This document shows positions 32,470 to 41,972 of a DNA stretch of 64,000 nt, piece after piece. Position 1 is the stretch's first letter; every line of letters starts with the position of its first letter. The notes beneath the pieces are model-generated. The model ran no database searches and had not been told where the DNA came from. It saw nothing but the letters and a program-made list of their open reading frames with translations. This stretch comes from Lodderomyces elongisporus (Eukaryota; Ascomycota; Pichiomycetes; Serinales; Debaryomycetaceae), in the NCBI RefSeq assembly GCF_030384665.1, contig NC_083675.1, positions 1,050,001-1,114,000 of the forward strand, given 5' to 3'. The translations under genes were made by a program, and so were the position numbers.

Positions 32470-32892
32470 ATAAAATCAAATAACGAAAATAAAAATAATG
32501 AGTATAAACAACTGAAGTCAGGGTATAATCGAGTTCAAACAAAGAGATGTTAATATTAATATTTTTATTTTTTTTTTTTTTTTTCTTTCTTTCTTTCTAT
32601 CATCACTGAATTTGCAGCTTTGGCATGTTATGCGCACACACACCCACACATTGATTCACATATGGAAAGATAGACGCACAGGTAGATAGATACACATAGA
32701 CAAAGACATACAATTAGTAATGAAGACTCTCGATGAGTGATAAATTAGATACTGTAGAAATGAGCCATTGACCACTCAAGGCGTTGCTTTTATTTTTTTC
32801 TCTCTTTAGAATAATAAATCGATACATTTTGCTATAAATTTAATAATACATGAACCCTCTCAAACACAACAAAAAAAATCTAAAATAAAGTG

Positions 32893-33926
32893 CTAATGCA
32901 CATCAACACTGCCTAGAACAATCCATTCACTGACATCGCCTTCGCAAAGCACCAATTTCAATACGCCAAGATCCCATCCAAACCCTTTGTCCTGTAATCC
33001 TTCTTCGACGTCATCAACACCGAGATGGTCCGAAACTCTGGTGCGAATTGTGCGCCACAATGCATTATCAATTGGCCAAAGATTGCTATAAGCAAGCGAT
33101 AAATGAGGTTGATACTCCTTCTCTACCCACTCTGCAGCCTTGTATGATGCCCTTCGACGAATCTCTTCAGTATCAAATTCCTTCACTGGTGTTTCTTCAG
33201 ACTGTCGACTAGAGTGTTTCTTCTTTGACTTCAGCAATTTCCGTCTAACTACAGTTCCATGGCTATCTGTAGTATACAAGTGGGGATTTTGTTTTCTATT
33301 TTCTGCCTCAATATCTTCGGGAGTGATCACAAATATTTCTCGAATAATTCGGGCAAATGATATGAGATTTGGGTCGGGCAATACCTCGAAATATAGCTTC
33401 TGAAAAAATTTCCGTTGACTATCTATTTTACCCAACTTTATCAATGGGGAATGGCCCTTAGGCAATGATTGTAGTGCAACTGCACTAGCGGATAAAATTC
33501 TATCAACATCATCCTTGGCCTTGGCTGCATCATCTAAATTGACAAACACATTAGTGGTTATTGTGATATGAGGCTCAAACCGTGGGGGGCTGACCAGGAA
33601 ATAGTGTCGATACAGAACTTTGTAATGTACTTAACTTATCGTAGATCTGAGAATTCGATTTGGGACACAACCATAATGCTACTCCTAAACCTTGCACATG
33701 TTAGTAAACCTAGTTTAATAGCTTCAAAAAAAGCGGGAAATTTGTGAGAGAGTGGGCGAGTGAGTGAGTGTGGGGTTGGAAAAGGGGAAGGGGTGTTGGT
33801 GTTGGTGGTATTCAGGGCGATGTAGAGATTGGGACATTTGCCTGAATGTGAATGAATAAAAGAAAAGGTGCCAAAAAGAGTAGTGGAGAAATAGTAGTTT
33901 TAGTGAAAGTACCATTACATACCCAT
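32893..33926 (-). CDS. CPD1: 2',3'-cyclic-nucleotide 3'-phosphodiesterase, intron-containing and frameshifted
   Basis: A 2H-family enzyme opening ADP-ribose 1'',2''-cyclic phosphate from tRNA splicing. Exon 1 is only ATGG (33923-33926). The intron 33685-33922 (238 bp) has GTATGT, TACTAAC (complement of 33700-33706) and TTTAG. Exon 2 then reads GVALWLCPKSNSQIYDKL ... TLFPGQPP, and one base must be skipped in a G6 run (33584-33589 plus strand) to continue RFEPHITITTNVFVN. The two HxT/S motifs are FEPHITITT and YQPHLSLAYSN. The corrected protein is 264 aa (yeast about 239). Without the correction the reading stops shortly after the G6 run. A charged insert (about residues 150-170) is extra. The single base may be an assembly error or an inactivating indel. 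Confidence 0.8.
33685..33922 (-). other. CPD1 intron
   Basis: A 238-bp intron with 5' site GTATGT (complement of 33917-33922), branch point TACTAAC (complement of 33700-33706) and 3' TAG (33685-33687), splitting a Gly codon after ATGG. Joining restores the family N-terminus M-G-V-A-L-W. Confidence 0.85.
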
Positions 33927-34140
33927 TGTAATTGCTTGTTTTTAAGATGTTCTTATCAAGAGTGTTGTGTTGTGTGCTTCTGATGATGCCTACAAAAGGG
34001 GAAAACAAGGAAGGGGCGAGGGAGGAGCCATAAAGCTAGAAAGCGAGAAAGCCAAAAAAGCTAGAAACTGAGGAAAATGTTAAGCGCGAAGATGTATTTA
34101 TTCCAAAAATTTTGAATCTATTGATACATAAAGAATAAAT

Positions 34141-34202
34141 AGTAGTAATAATAGTAGTAATAATAGTAGTAATAATAGTAGTAATAATAGTAGTAATAAT
34201 AG
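34141..34202. repeat. 12-bp tandem repeat AGTAGTAATAAT, five copies
   Basis: Sixty bp of exact repeats between CPD1 and SOL3. The surrounding 33927-34477 holds no gene I can support; a (CTT)n tract lies at about 34408-34440 beside the SOL3 3' end. Confidence 0.9.
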
Positions 34203-34477
34203 GAATAGAGCATAAACTATTACCACATTTGTTTTTGAAAAGAGTCTCGAATAATTGTTCAGCTGTAAACAATTTGCAGTTTCAAATAGTCAAGAGACAA
34301 CGATAAAGTAAGTTCATACGCATGCTCACTATACCAGTCCAGTATCATTGTGGACGTGCCATACAATTAAATCTACTATAATTAACCTCTATATAATACT
34401 CTATTTTCTTCTTCTTCTTCTTCTTCTTCTTTTTTTTCTTCTTTTATTTTTCCATTCTTTCATTTCCCTGAAATAAT

Positions 34478-35260
34478 CTAATATTTACTTGTACGAATGT
34501 TAACTCCATCAACTGCTGAGGAGTCAACGAACCAATTGACATCAACTCCTGTTGTGAGTTCACTTACCAACTTTGATGGCAATTTGCTTGCTGGATCTGT
34601 GAAGATTTCCTTCAAAATAGGTGCTTTTCCAGAACCTTCAGCAACGAAAGCAATCGATGTCGCCTTCTCCAACACCGGGAATGTGATGGTGATTCTTCTT
34701 GGTGGTGGTTTTGGAGAGTCGCTTATGCTTGCAACAAGAGATGCACGTTCACTTAAAAGCTTGTGTCCTGGAAATAAGGAACATGTATGGCCGTCGGGAC
34801 CGCACCCTAATAAAATCACATCGAACTTGTCTGGTAATGTGGCTGCGTACTTATGTGCAATCTCATCGTCTTTCTTTTGATCCGCTCCTTCACCAGCTTG
34901 ACCATCTTTACCTGTCAATAAAGATTCGTCAATCGTGTGTACATTTGGTTTTGCAGAATTGGCAGGCAAATTTTTCAAAACCATTTCATTGAACAATCCA
35001 TAGTTTGAATCATCATGATCCAATGGTACCAATCTCTCATCACTGAAATACACATTCCAATTAGCCCATTCTACTTCCTTTGCAATCTCCGCATTATCGA
35101 TCAATGCTTTCTTTAAAACTTTTCCAAGTGAGCCCCCTGAAATTGCAATGTTGAATGAACCATGTGCTTTGAGTGCTTCTTTTTGGTGGGAAACTATATA
35201 CTTTCCTACGGCGTTTGCAACGTCGGCTGATTCTGAATATGCAAAGACTGTTGCTGTCAT
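34478..35260 (-). CDS. SOL3: 6-phosphogluconolactonase
   Basis: Second enzyme of the oxidative pentose phosphate pathway, hydrolysing 6-phosphogluconolactone to 6-phosphogluconate. The 260-aa product has all family blocks: FNIAISGGSLGKVL, VYFSDERLVPLDHDDSNYG, VILLGCGPDGHTCSLFPGH, RRITITFPVLEKATSIAFVA, and the C-terminal DVNWFVDSSA. Length fits yeast Sol3 (about 249 aa). No mitochondrial or tRNA-export extension is present, so the Sol3 (cytosolic) branch fits better than Sol1/Sol2. The start is the first ATG, with an A-rich leader upstream. Confidence 0.92.
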   Translation of the reverse strand: MTATVFAYSESADVANAVGKYIVSHQKEALKAHGSFNIAISGGSLGKVLKKALIDNAEIAKEVEWANWNVYFSDERLVPLDHDDSNYGLFNEMVLKNLPANSAKPNVHTIDESLLTGKDGQAGEGADQKKDDEIAHKYAATLPDKFDVILLGCGPDGHTCSLFPGHKLLSERASLVASISDSPKPPPRRITITFPVLEKATSIAFVAEGSGKAPILKEIFTDPASKLPSKLVSELTTGVDVNWFVDSSAVDGVNIRTSKY

Positions 35261-35673
35261 ATTTGTGTTCTAAAAAGTTGGTTCAATTGATTCTAATTGT
35301 AAACAAAAAAGAAGAAAAAGTAAAACAAAAGTGAGCAAGTGAGTGTATCAGAAACGGTTGATGATAACTTTGAGAGTAAGGGGTTTTGCGGTTTGGGGGT
35401 TCGAGATTTGAGTTTCGATAACTTCGTTTGAAATCCGCGATCCGAGAGCAAGCTAAAAAAAATGAAAAATAAAAAAATTGAAACGGAAAATCAAAAAATT
35501 TTTTAGTGCTACTTTTCGGCTACGAACCAAGAACAACGCCAAATGTTATTAAAAAAGAGAAAACATACTTGAAACATGTTTTCCTTCTTTACTTTCTTCT
35601 ATGATTAAATATATAATAATACGTATTGATGAAGAACTATAAATTTTCATTTTTTTTTTTCTTAACAATAATT

Positions 35674-37182
35674 TTATTCTAGATAATGACTATACTCCGC
35701 ACTATCCTTGATCTTGTTGTTCATAAACTTCTCCAACTTGTTTGCATTCTTGTAATACGTTGTCGTGTCACCGTTGTATGATCGACAATTCTTGAATATG
35801 AGTCTTGCATCATAAAGAAACTGGTCAAACGACTCATACTTGTCGTTCTCCAATTTCAGTTCCATCGTTGACAAGTCCATGGGCTCTTTGATAACCTCAT
35901 AGTAATCTGGAACTTCTTCTTTGCTAACGGGTACGGCAAAGGGCCAAGCTGAAGGATGGTTTTGCATTTCTGAAAATAAGGTAACCATAAAATTGTAGTG
36001 TGGACCACGTTTTGGCTTTTGTGCCAAATTATCCATCTCCTCCAGCCATCCGGCTTCTAGCAAACCTGGAATATCCTTGTAGTCCAATTTGGCATCCCTA
36101 TTGGTTTTGAAGATTTGCAATCCAGGACGCACCACATTGGACTTGGATCGCAGCTTGATTTTGCGTTCAATTGCAGCTTTCTGTAACAAAAGGATCTTGC
36201 CCAGGTCAAGATACCTCAAAATCAGCGGTAGCATTGTACACTGCATTAATGTTCCACCTTCATAATCTTTAATATACCCCATCCAAACAGACTTGTCTAG
36301 GGTTACTTCTTTTGTAAAGCCTTGCTTCTTGAAATATCCGATAGCATAATTATCTGCATATGTCAAAAAGTGTTTTATTGGAGAAGTTGCTCGTACATAA
36401 TCCTTTAAGTGATTCATTAAATGAGCACCATACCCACGCACTTGCTCGGTAGACGAGATTGCGCAAAAGACAATCTCGGCAAAACCTCGATTATTAAACG
36501 GACGGTAAGTGATTCCTCCGACCACAGTCAATGGTTTTCGTACTACGGCCATGGAGAGGTGTGATCTGTCATAAACTAGTCGAGAAATATACTCTCTAGG
36601 CATCTTGGGTAATTGTTTTTGGAAAATATTCTTGAGACCAGTTAAGACAATCATGCTCTCCTTGGTGTTGTCGTTGTTGACTACTCGGAATTCAATCTTG
36701 CCCTCTTTTTCCTCTATCACTGATGGCCTTTCCTTGAATGTGTAAATTTCTCCATCAAAGTTGAAATTAGTAATCCGTTTCTTTTCCTCCTCTGCCTCAT
36801 CGTCATCATCGTCATCTTCATCATCATCATTGTCATCAGCATCTTCACCCCCATCCTCCTCCTCATTATTATTATTATTATTATTTTTATTATCATTATT
36901 GTTATTATTTTTATTATTACCATCAGCATCGCCGTTTTCTTTTTCTCTCTTTGTTATTTCCTTCAACTTGTCTGGCTTCCCATTGTTTTCTCTAGCATGT
37001 GTTTTCTTTACTTGTTCTGTATCGAGATCAGAAACATCATTGTCGTCGTTTATAATTGGGGTTTTGGTTTTGGTTTCTGTTGTTGGGGTTTCAGTCTTTA
37101 CTTTTTTGTTTAAAGGAACATTGTCGTCATCATCATCATCATCATCGGACCTGATTGAAAATGCTCTTTTACGGTCCACCAT
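35674..37182 (-). CDS. GCN5: Gcn5 histone acetyltransferase (SAGA/ADA)
   Basis: Catalytic subunit of SAGA and ADA complexes, acetylating histone H3 tails. The 502-aa product starts at ATG 37182 ([16 protein letters not shown]); the open frame upstream lacks a plausible start. Residues 1 to about 130 are acidic and Asn/Lys-rich ([17 protein letters not shown]), longer than in S. cerevisiae (439 aa in total). The GNAT domain (about 150-330) has the catalytic Glu in [12 protein letters not shown] and acetyl-CoA loop [12 protein letters not shown]. The bromodomain (about 390-495) has [19 protein letters not shown] and the conserved Asn in [15 protein letters not shown]. It is divergent from NMD3, starts 459 bp apart. 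Confidence 0.95.
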   Translation of the reverse strand: MVDRKRAFSIRSDDDDDDDDNVPLNKKVKTETPTTETKTKTPIINDDNDVSDLDTEQVKKTHARENNGKPDKLKEITKREKENGDADGNNKNNNNNDNKNNNNNNNEEEDGGEDADDNDDDEDDDDDDEAEEEKKRITNFNFDGEIYTFKERPSVIEEKEGKIEFRVVNNDNTKESMIVLTGLKNIFQKQLPKMPREYISRLVYDRSHLSMAVVRKPLTVVGGITYRPFNNRGFAEIVFCAISSTEQVRGYGAHLMNHLKDYVRATSPIKHFLTYADNYAIGYFKKQGFTKEVTLDKSVWMGYIKDYEGGTLMQCTMLPLILRYLDLGKILLLQKAAIERKIKLRSKSNVVRPGLQIFKTNRDAKLDYKDIPGLLEAGWLEEMDNLAQKPKRGPHYNFMVTLFSEMQNHPSAWPFAVPVSKEEVPDYYEVIKEPMDLSTMELKLENDKYESFDQFLYDARLIFKNCRSYNGDTTTYYKNANKLEKFMNNKIKDSAEYSHYLE

Positions 37183-37327
37183 TGCGATAGGCAAGATAAT
37201 GGTCTTGGTATAAATATATATATATATGTGTAATAATATATTGATATTTTTCAAACGTCCGATACATTTCATGAAAATCATAAACAAATTCCACATTTCA
37301 CTCGGCCGCGATCATTCACCACTTACT

Positions 37328-37333
37328 CACGTG
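37328..37333. promoter_or_regulatory. CACGTG E-box in the GCN5/NMD3 divergent promoter
   Basis: CACGTGA lies roughly midway between the GCN5 and NMD3 starts. It is a Cbf1-type core; in CUG-clade yeasts such sites are associated with Cbf1 control of ribosomal and metabolic genes. Functional use is inferred. Confidence 0.4.
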
Positions 37334-37641
37334 ACTACATACACATGTACATATAATTTTTTTTTATTTTTTTTATTTTTTTTAATTTTTAATTTTTCCC
37401 TTCTCTTTTGCCCCAGCTATTATTACTAATGAGTGAAAAAGAGAGATGAGTTTTATTTGAAATGGAAAAAAAAGGGCAATCTAGTATTTCAGGAGGCAAG
37501 AGAAAACTCAAAGGTATCAGATACACTTTCTTTTCCTATCATCTTCATTAGACACAGCATTTGAAACCAATTTCAGCGTCGCTTTCTTGATTACTTCTAC
37601 TATTTCTACCATCACCACCACCACTACTACCACGAAAGAAC

Positions 37642-39201
37642 ATGTCGCATTATACTCAACTCGACCCCTCACATGGTGACCAATCTGGTCCCGTGGCAAC
37701 TGTGTTATGTTGCAACTGTGGTGTGCCAATGGATGGTTCACAAGGTTTAGTTATGTGTTACGATTGTATCAAGTTGAATGTTGACATCACAGAAGGTATT
37801 CCAAGAGAAGCCAATGTTTCATTTTGTAGAAATTGTGAGAGATTTTTACAGCCGCCAGGACAGTGGATTAGAGCTCAATTAGAATCGCGTGAGTTGTTGG
37901 CATTGTGTCTTAGAAGGCTAAAAGGGCTCAACAAAGTGAGGCTCATAGACGCTTCTTTTATCTGGACAGAGCCACACTCGAGACGTATTAGGGTGAAGAT
38001 AACAGTGCAAGGAGAAGCAATGGCAAATACTATTGTTCAACAAACTTTTGAAGTCGAATACGTTGTTATTGCCATGCAATGTCCTGATTGTGCCAAGAGT
38101 TATACAACAAACACATGGAGGGCAACTGTACAAATTAGACAAAAGGTGCCACACAAGAGAACTTTCTTGTACTTGGAACAATTAATTTTGAAGCACAATG
38201 CACACATGGACACTGTTTCTATTCAAGAGACTAAAGATGGATTGGATTTCTTTTACGCGCAAAAGAACCACGCAGCAAAGATGGTTGACTTTTTGACATC
38301 AGTTGCCCCAGTGAAGGTGAAGAAATCCGAAGAGCTTGTGAGTACAGATATACACTCTGGATCATCCAGCTATAAGTTCTCGTACTCTGTGGAGATTGCA
38401 CCAATTTGTCGTGATGACTTGGTTGTATTGCCAAAGAAGCTCGCACACTCCATGGGAAACATCTCTAGGTTGGTATTGTGTAATAAGGTGAATAATGCTA
38501 TGCAATTTGTTGATACGAATACTTTGCAAACTGCAGATTTATCATCGCAAGTTTATTGGAGAGCGCCATTTCCATCCTTGTTAGATGCTACGCAGCTCGT
38601 CGAGTTTGTTGTTCTCGACGTGGAGCCAACCGGGGATGTTAAAGGTAAATATGTGTTGGCTGATATCGAGGTGAGCCGAGCCAGTGACTTGGGAAACAAC
38701 GATCAGACATTTTACGTGAGGTCGCATTTGGGAGCTATTTTGCATCCTGGAGATTCATGTTTAGGTTACTATTTGACCAATACTAATTTCAACTCTGACT
38801 TGTGGGACACTTTAGATACAGACAATACTGCTGAAGTCATCTTAGTCAAGAAACATTATGCTAGGAAATCAAAGAAATCAAAGAACAGAAAATGGAAGTT
38901 GAAGAGAATGGCCAAGGAACACAATGATATTGTTGCTAATGATGATTCAAGACAAGCCAGACAAGAGCAAGAGAGGGCCGAAAGGGATTACGAGTTGTTC
39001 TTGCAAGAATTGGAAGAAGACGAAGAATTGAGACAGACGATTAATATGTATAAAGCAGGTGATGATGCACCAGTACATGCGCCGGCAGGTGACGATATCG
39101 ATGAGGACGATGAAGACGACGAAGATGCTCCTACAATCGGCATCGATGAGTTGCTTGATGAATTGGACGAGATGACGTTGAAAGACACTGCAATGGAGTA
39201 A
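37642..39201 (+). CDS. NMD3: Nmd3 60S ribosomal export adaptor
   Basis: Adaptor that recruits Crm1 to the pre-60S subunit for nuclear export. The 519-aa length is typical of yeast. Four CxxC pairs form the N-terminal zinc region: CCNCGVPMD, VMCYDCIKLN, SFCRNCERF, MQCPDCAKSY. The conserved ATVQIRQKVPHKRTFLYLEQ and DGLDFFYAQKNHAAKMVDFL follow. The C-terminal acidic tail ends IDELLDELDEMTLKD, a leucine-rich nuclear export signal. A KKSKNRKWKLKRMAKEHND stretch fits the basic nuclear localisation segment. No CTG codons were noticed in the frame. The start lies after a CACCACTAC-rich leader. Confidence 0.96.
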   Translation: MSHYTQLDPSHGDQSGPVATVLCCNCGVPMDGSQGLVMCYDCIKLNVDITEGIPREANVSFCRNCERFLQPPGQWIRAQLESRELLALCLRRLKGLNKVRLIDASFIWTEPHSRRIRVKITVQGEAMANTIVQQTFEVEYVVIAMQCPDCAKSYTTNTWRATVQIRQKVPHKRTFLYLEQLILKHNAHMDTVSIQETKDGLDFFYAQKNHAAKMVDFLTSVAPVKVKKSEELVSTDIHSGSSSYKFSYSVEIAPICRDDLVVLPKKLAHSMGNISRLVLCNKVNNAMQFVDTNTLQTADLSSQVYWRAPFPSLLDATQLVEFVVLDVEPTGDVKGKYVLADIEVSRASDLGNNDQTFYVRSHLGAILHPGDSCLGYYLTNTNFNSDLWDTLDTDNTAEVILVKKHYARKSKKSKNRKWKLKRMAKEHNDIVANDDSRQARQEQERAERDYELFLQELEEDEELRQTINMYKAGDDAPVHAPAGDDIDEDDEDDEDAPTIGIDELLDELDEMTLKDTAME

Positions 39202-39595
39202 GTAATTTTTTTTTTTTTCTTTTGGAATTGAACATTGGGCAAATATAGTTTGTAATGAAAATACCTACTTTTTTTTCTTTCTTCTACTCGATTTCGTTTT
39301 TCCATTTTCGTTTCTATTATAATTTTTATTTTTTATTAATTTATCTTTATGATCATTTTTTTATTATTCTATTTAATTCTGCTCTAATGTGTGTATGATA
39401 AGAGGCGCGATAACACAAAGGTATTTTGCGCTTTTACTTTTTATATTGTCTACTCTTGGCTGACCTCGTCTTTTACCATTGAGATCAATATTATAGCCAC
39501 TCTTGCCACACTTTTAATATTCATCTATACCACCACTCTTTGTTCTATTAAATATACAGTAACTGAAAAAAAGAAAGAAATAAAGGATCAGTAAA

Positions 39596-41590
39596 ATGGG
39601 CTCAGATCTCAATACATTAAGGTTTACACCCATCCAGTCGTTTGTTGACTCTTCCTTTTTCGCCAAATTGGCTCGATTAAAGTTAGAAAAGTTCAAATTG
39701 GATTCGTCGACTCAGTATATCTGTGGCTTTCAAACCCGACCTAGCAAATTGAACAAATTCGATGATATACCGACTTTAGCTCTTGATGAACAAAGTTTTG
39801 TTGAGGAAGAAATTGGCAAAGATTCAATTGCCAATGATAGACTTATTACTTCAGGAAGTATTACCAATCTCAACACTATCGAGGAGTTTAAAGCGATTAG
39901 TAAACAAGACCTCTTACATTCATGGGGCGAAGATCTATATCAACAAATTATGGCCAACGATACTTTTGAGTACAAAATTTTCCAAAGCTTCAAAGTTTTG
40001 AGTTACTCTGATTTGAAAAAGTACAAATTTTACTATTGGGTTTCCTTCCCCACATTGCAAAGTTCCTGGACTATATTAGAGAGAAATGATGTTATTGACT
40101 CAGGTATTCAACAAGATATTGACTCGCAAACTAAATATTTGAATGGGCAATTTTATCAACTTCGAGAAGGCAGACTTGATACGCAAATTGAGGATAGCTC
40201 AAATACAGAATTAGTTCCAACTTTTGTATTTCTAGATTCTTGTTTAAGTCAGAGCAAACGACCTTCGGCCCAACTCAAGAATTATTTGTTTTACCTTGCA
40301 AAAAAGAAAGGATACTCTGAGATAAAAGTGATTGTCTATCGAAATAATGCAGCCTCATTTCTGCTCAAACTAAAGCTACAAGAGTGCCCTGACCCATGGA
40401 AAGTTGTTGGGTGGGAGAGAACTAGCCAGGGTAAGCTTGGTCCCAAGCTTGCTGATTTGGGACTATTGAGTGATCCAACGCAATTGGCATCCCAAGCAGT
40501 TGATTTGAACCTCAAGTTGATGAAGTGGAGGGTGGCACCGGAACTTGACCTTGATATAATAAAGCAACAAAAAGTCCTACTTTTGGGTGCAGGAACTTTG
40601 GGATGCTATGTTGCACGTGCATTACTTGGATGGGGTGTATGCAACATTAAATTTGTGGATAGTGGTAGAGTTTCCTACTCTAACCCTGTTCGCCAACCGT
40701 TGTTCAACTTTGAAGATTGCTTTAGCGATAATGGCCGTGGAATGCCAAAAGCTTCTGCTGCAGCAAATGCGTTGAAAAAGATATTTCCTGGTGTAAATGC
40801 ACAAGGTTATGAGATTGAAGTTCCAATGATTGGACATCCAATCACAGACGAACAAAAACAGGGTTCTCAATATGGAGTGTTGGACGATTTGTTCAATCAA
40901 AGCGATGTTGTGTTTTTGTTGATGGATTCACGCGAGGCGAGATGGCTTCCTACGGTTATGGGAGTAGCAAAAGGGAAAATTGTTATCAATGCCGCATTGG
41001 GATTTGACTCGTATTTAGTAATGAGACATGGGAATATATCGTCTTTAGAGGACAAACTGCGACTAGGGTGTTATTTTTGCAATGATATTGTTGCTCCAGA
41101 AGATAGTTTATCCGATAGAACATTGGATCAGATGTGCACAGTAACAAGACCAGGAGCAGCGTTGATGGCGTCTTCATTAGCCGTTGAGCTTCTTGTTTCT
41201 ATCTTACAACATCCGGATAAGAGCTTTGCAAATGCTGTAGAGAATAACGACGACAGGAAAAAGCATGAGGAGAAAGTCGAGAAATTTTCCAAATTTGGAG
41301 CTTGCCCTCATCAAATAAGGGGTTTTCTCAATACTTTTTCCCAGAATAAGTTTCACATTCCTAATTATGAGCATTGCTCAGCATGCTCGCAGAAAGTAGT
41401 TGATCAGTATATACAAAACGGATGGGAATTTGTTAAGGATTGCCTCAATAACCAAGGTTACTTAGAGGAGTTATGTGGTTTGAGTAAAGTACAAGAAGAG
41501 GCCGAACTAGCGGCCCAGCAGCTACTAGAGGAACTATCATTTGAAGAAAAAGGCGAAATAGACGGTGAAGATTTGGACTGGATAAATTAA
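39596..41590 (+). CDS. ATG7: Atg7 E1-like activating enzyme for autophagy
   Basis: E1-type enzyme that adenylates Atg8 and Atg12 and passes them to Atg3 and Atg10. The 664-aa product has the Atg7 N-terminal domain (LRFTPIQSFVDSSFFAKLAR at the start), the ATP-binding VLLLGAGTLGCYVARALLGW, FVDSGRVSYSNPVRQPLF, zinc-site CYFC (with a distal CSAC), and the catalytic Cys514 in LDQMCTVTRPGAALMAS. The C-terminal GWEFV and acidic helix LSFEEKGEIDGEDLDW match the Atg8-binding tail. Length is close to S. cerevisiae Atg7 (630 aa). The gene follows NMD3 on the same strand, 394 bp downstream. Confidence 0.95.
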   Translation: MGSDLNTLRFTPIQSFVDSSFFAKLARLKLEKFKLDSSTQYICGFQTRPSKLNKFDDIPTLALDEQSFVEEEIGKDSIANDRLITSGSITNLNTIEEFKAISKQDLLHSWGEDLYQQIMANDTFEYKIFQSFKVLSYSDLKKYKFYYWVSFPTLQSSWTILERNDVIDSGIQQDIDSQTKYLNGQFYQLREGRLDTQIEDSSNTELVPTFVFLDSCLSQSKRPSAQLKNYLFYLAKKKGYSEIKVIVYRNNAASFLLKLKLQECPDPWKVVGWERTSQGKLGPKLADLGLLSDPTQLASQAVDLNLKLMKWRVAPELDLDIIKQQKVLLLGAGTLGCYVARALLGWGVCNIKFVDSGRVSYSNPVRQPLFNFEDCFSDNGRGMPKASAAANALKKIFPGVNAQGYEIEVPMIGHPITDEQKQGSQYGVLDDLFNQSDVVFLLMDSREARWLPTVMGVAKGKIVINAALGFDSYLVMRHGNISSLEDKLRLGCYFCNDIVAPEDSLSDRTLDQMCTVTRPGAALMASSLAVELLVSILQHPDKSFANAVENNDDRKKHEEKVEKFSKFGACPHQIRGFLNTFSQNKFHIPNYEHCSACSQKVVDQYIQNGWEFVKDCLNNQGYLEELCGLSKVQEEAELAAQQLLEELSFEEKGEIDGEDLDWIN

Positions 41591-41972
41591 GGGTGGTGTT
41601 TACTAGTGTTTTAATTTTTGTATATCTACGAAATTATCAATGTTTTTAATATTTCAAATGTTATCATTGATTTCTGATTAATTGTGACGCGCTCATATCT
41701 TTCTGGGTGTTTTCTTTTTCTCTTTTCTTTTTTATTTTATATTATTTTATTTTATTTTATTTTAACTAATGTATTGTTTATTCTTTTATTTTTTTTTCTG
41801 TGTAAAGAGTAAACACAAGGAATTTATATCCGTAACCACAAACAACAAATCACGAAAACCAATAAAAAAGAAACAAGTAAAGAAAACAAACTAAACTAAA
41901 CTATACAATATATAAGCTTATATATATATATATATATATATATGGAATATCTGCTGTCTTTCTTGTACACTA

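Noticed and set aside
35395..35450. tRNA-like GGGGTTCGAGATTTGAG upstream of SOL3
   Set aside because: No acceptor, D or anticodon arm can be formed around it.
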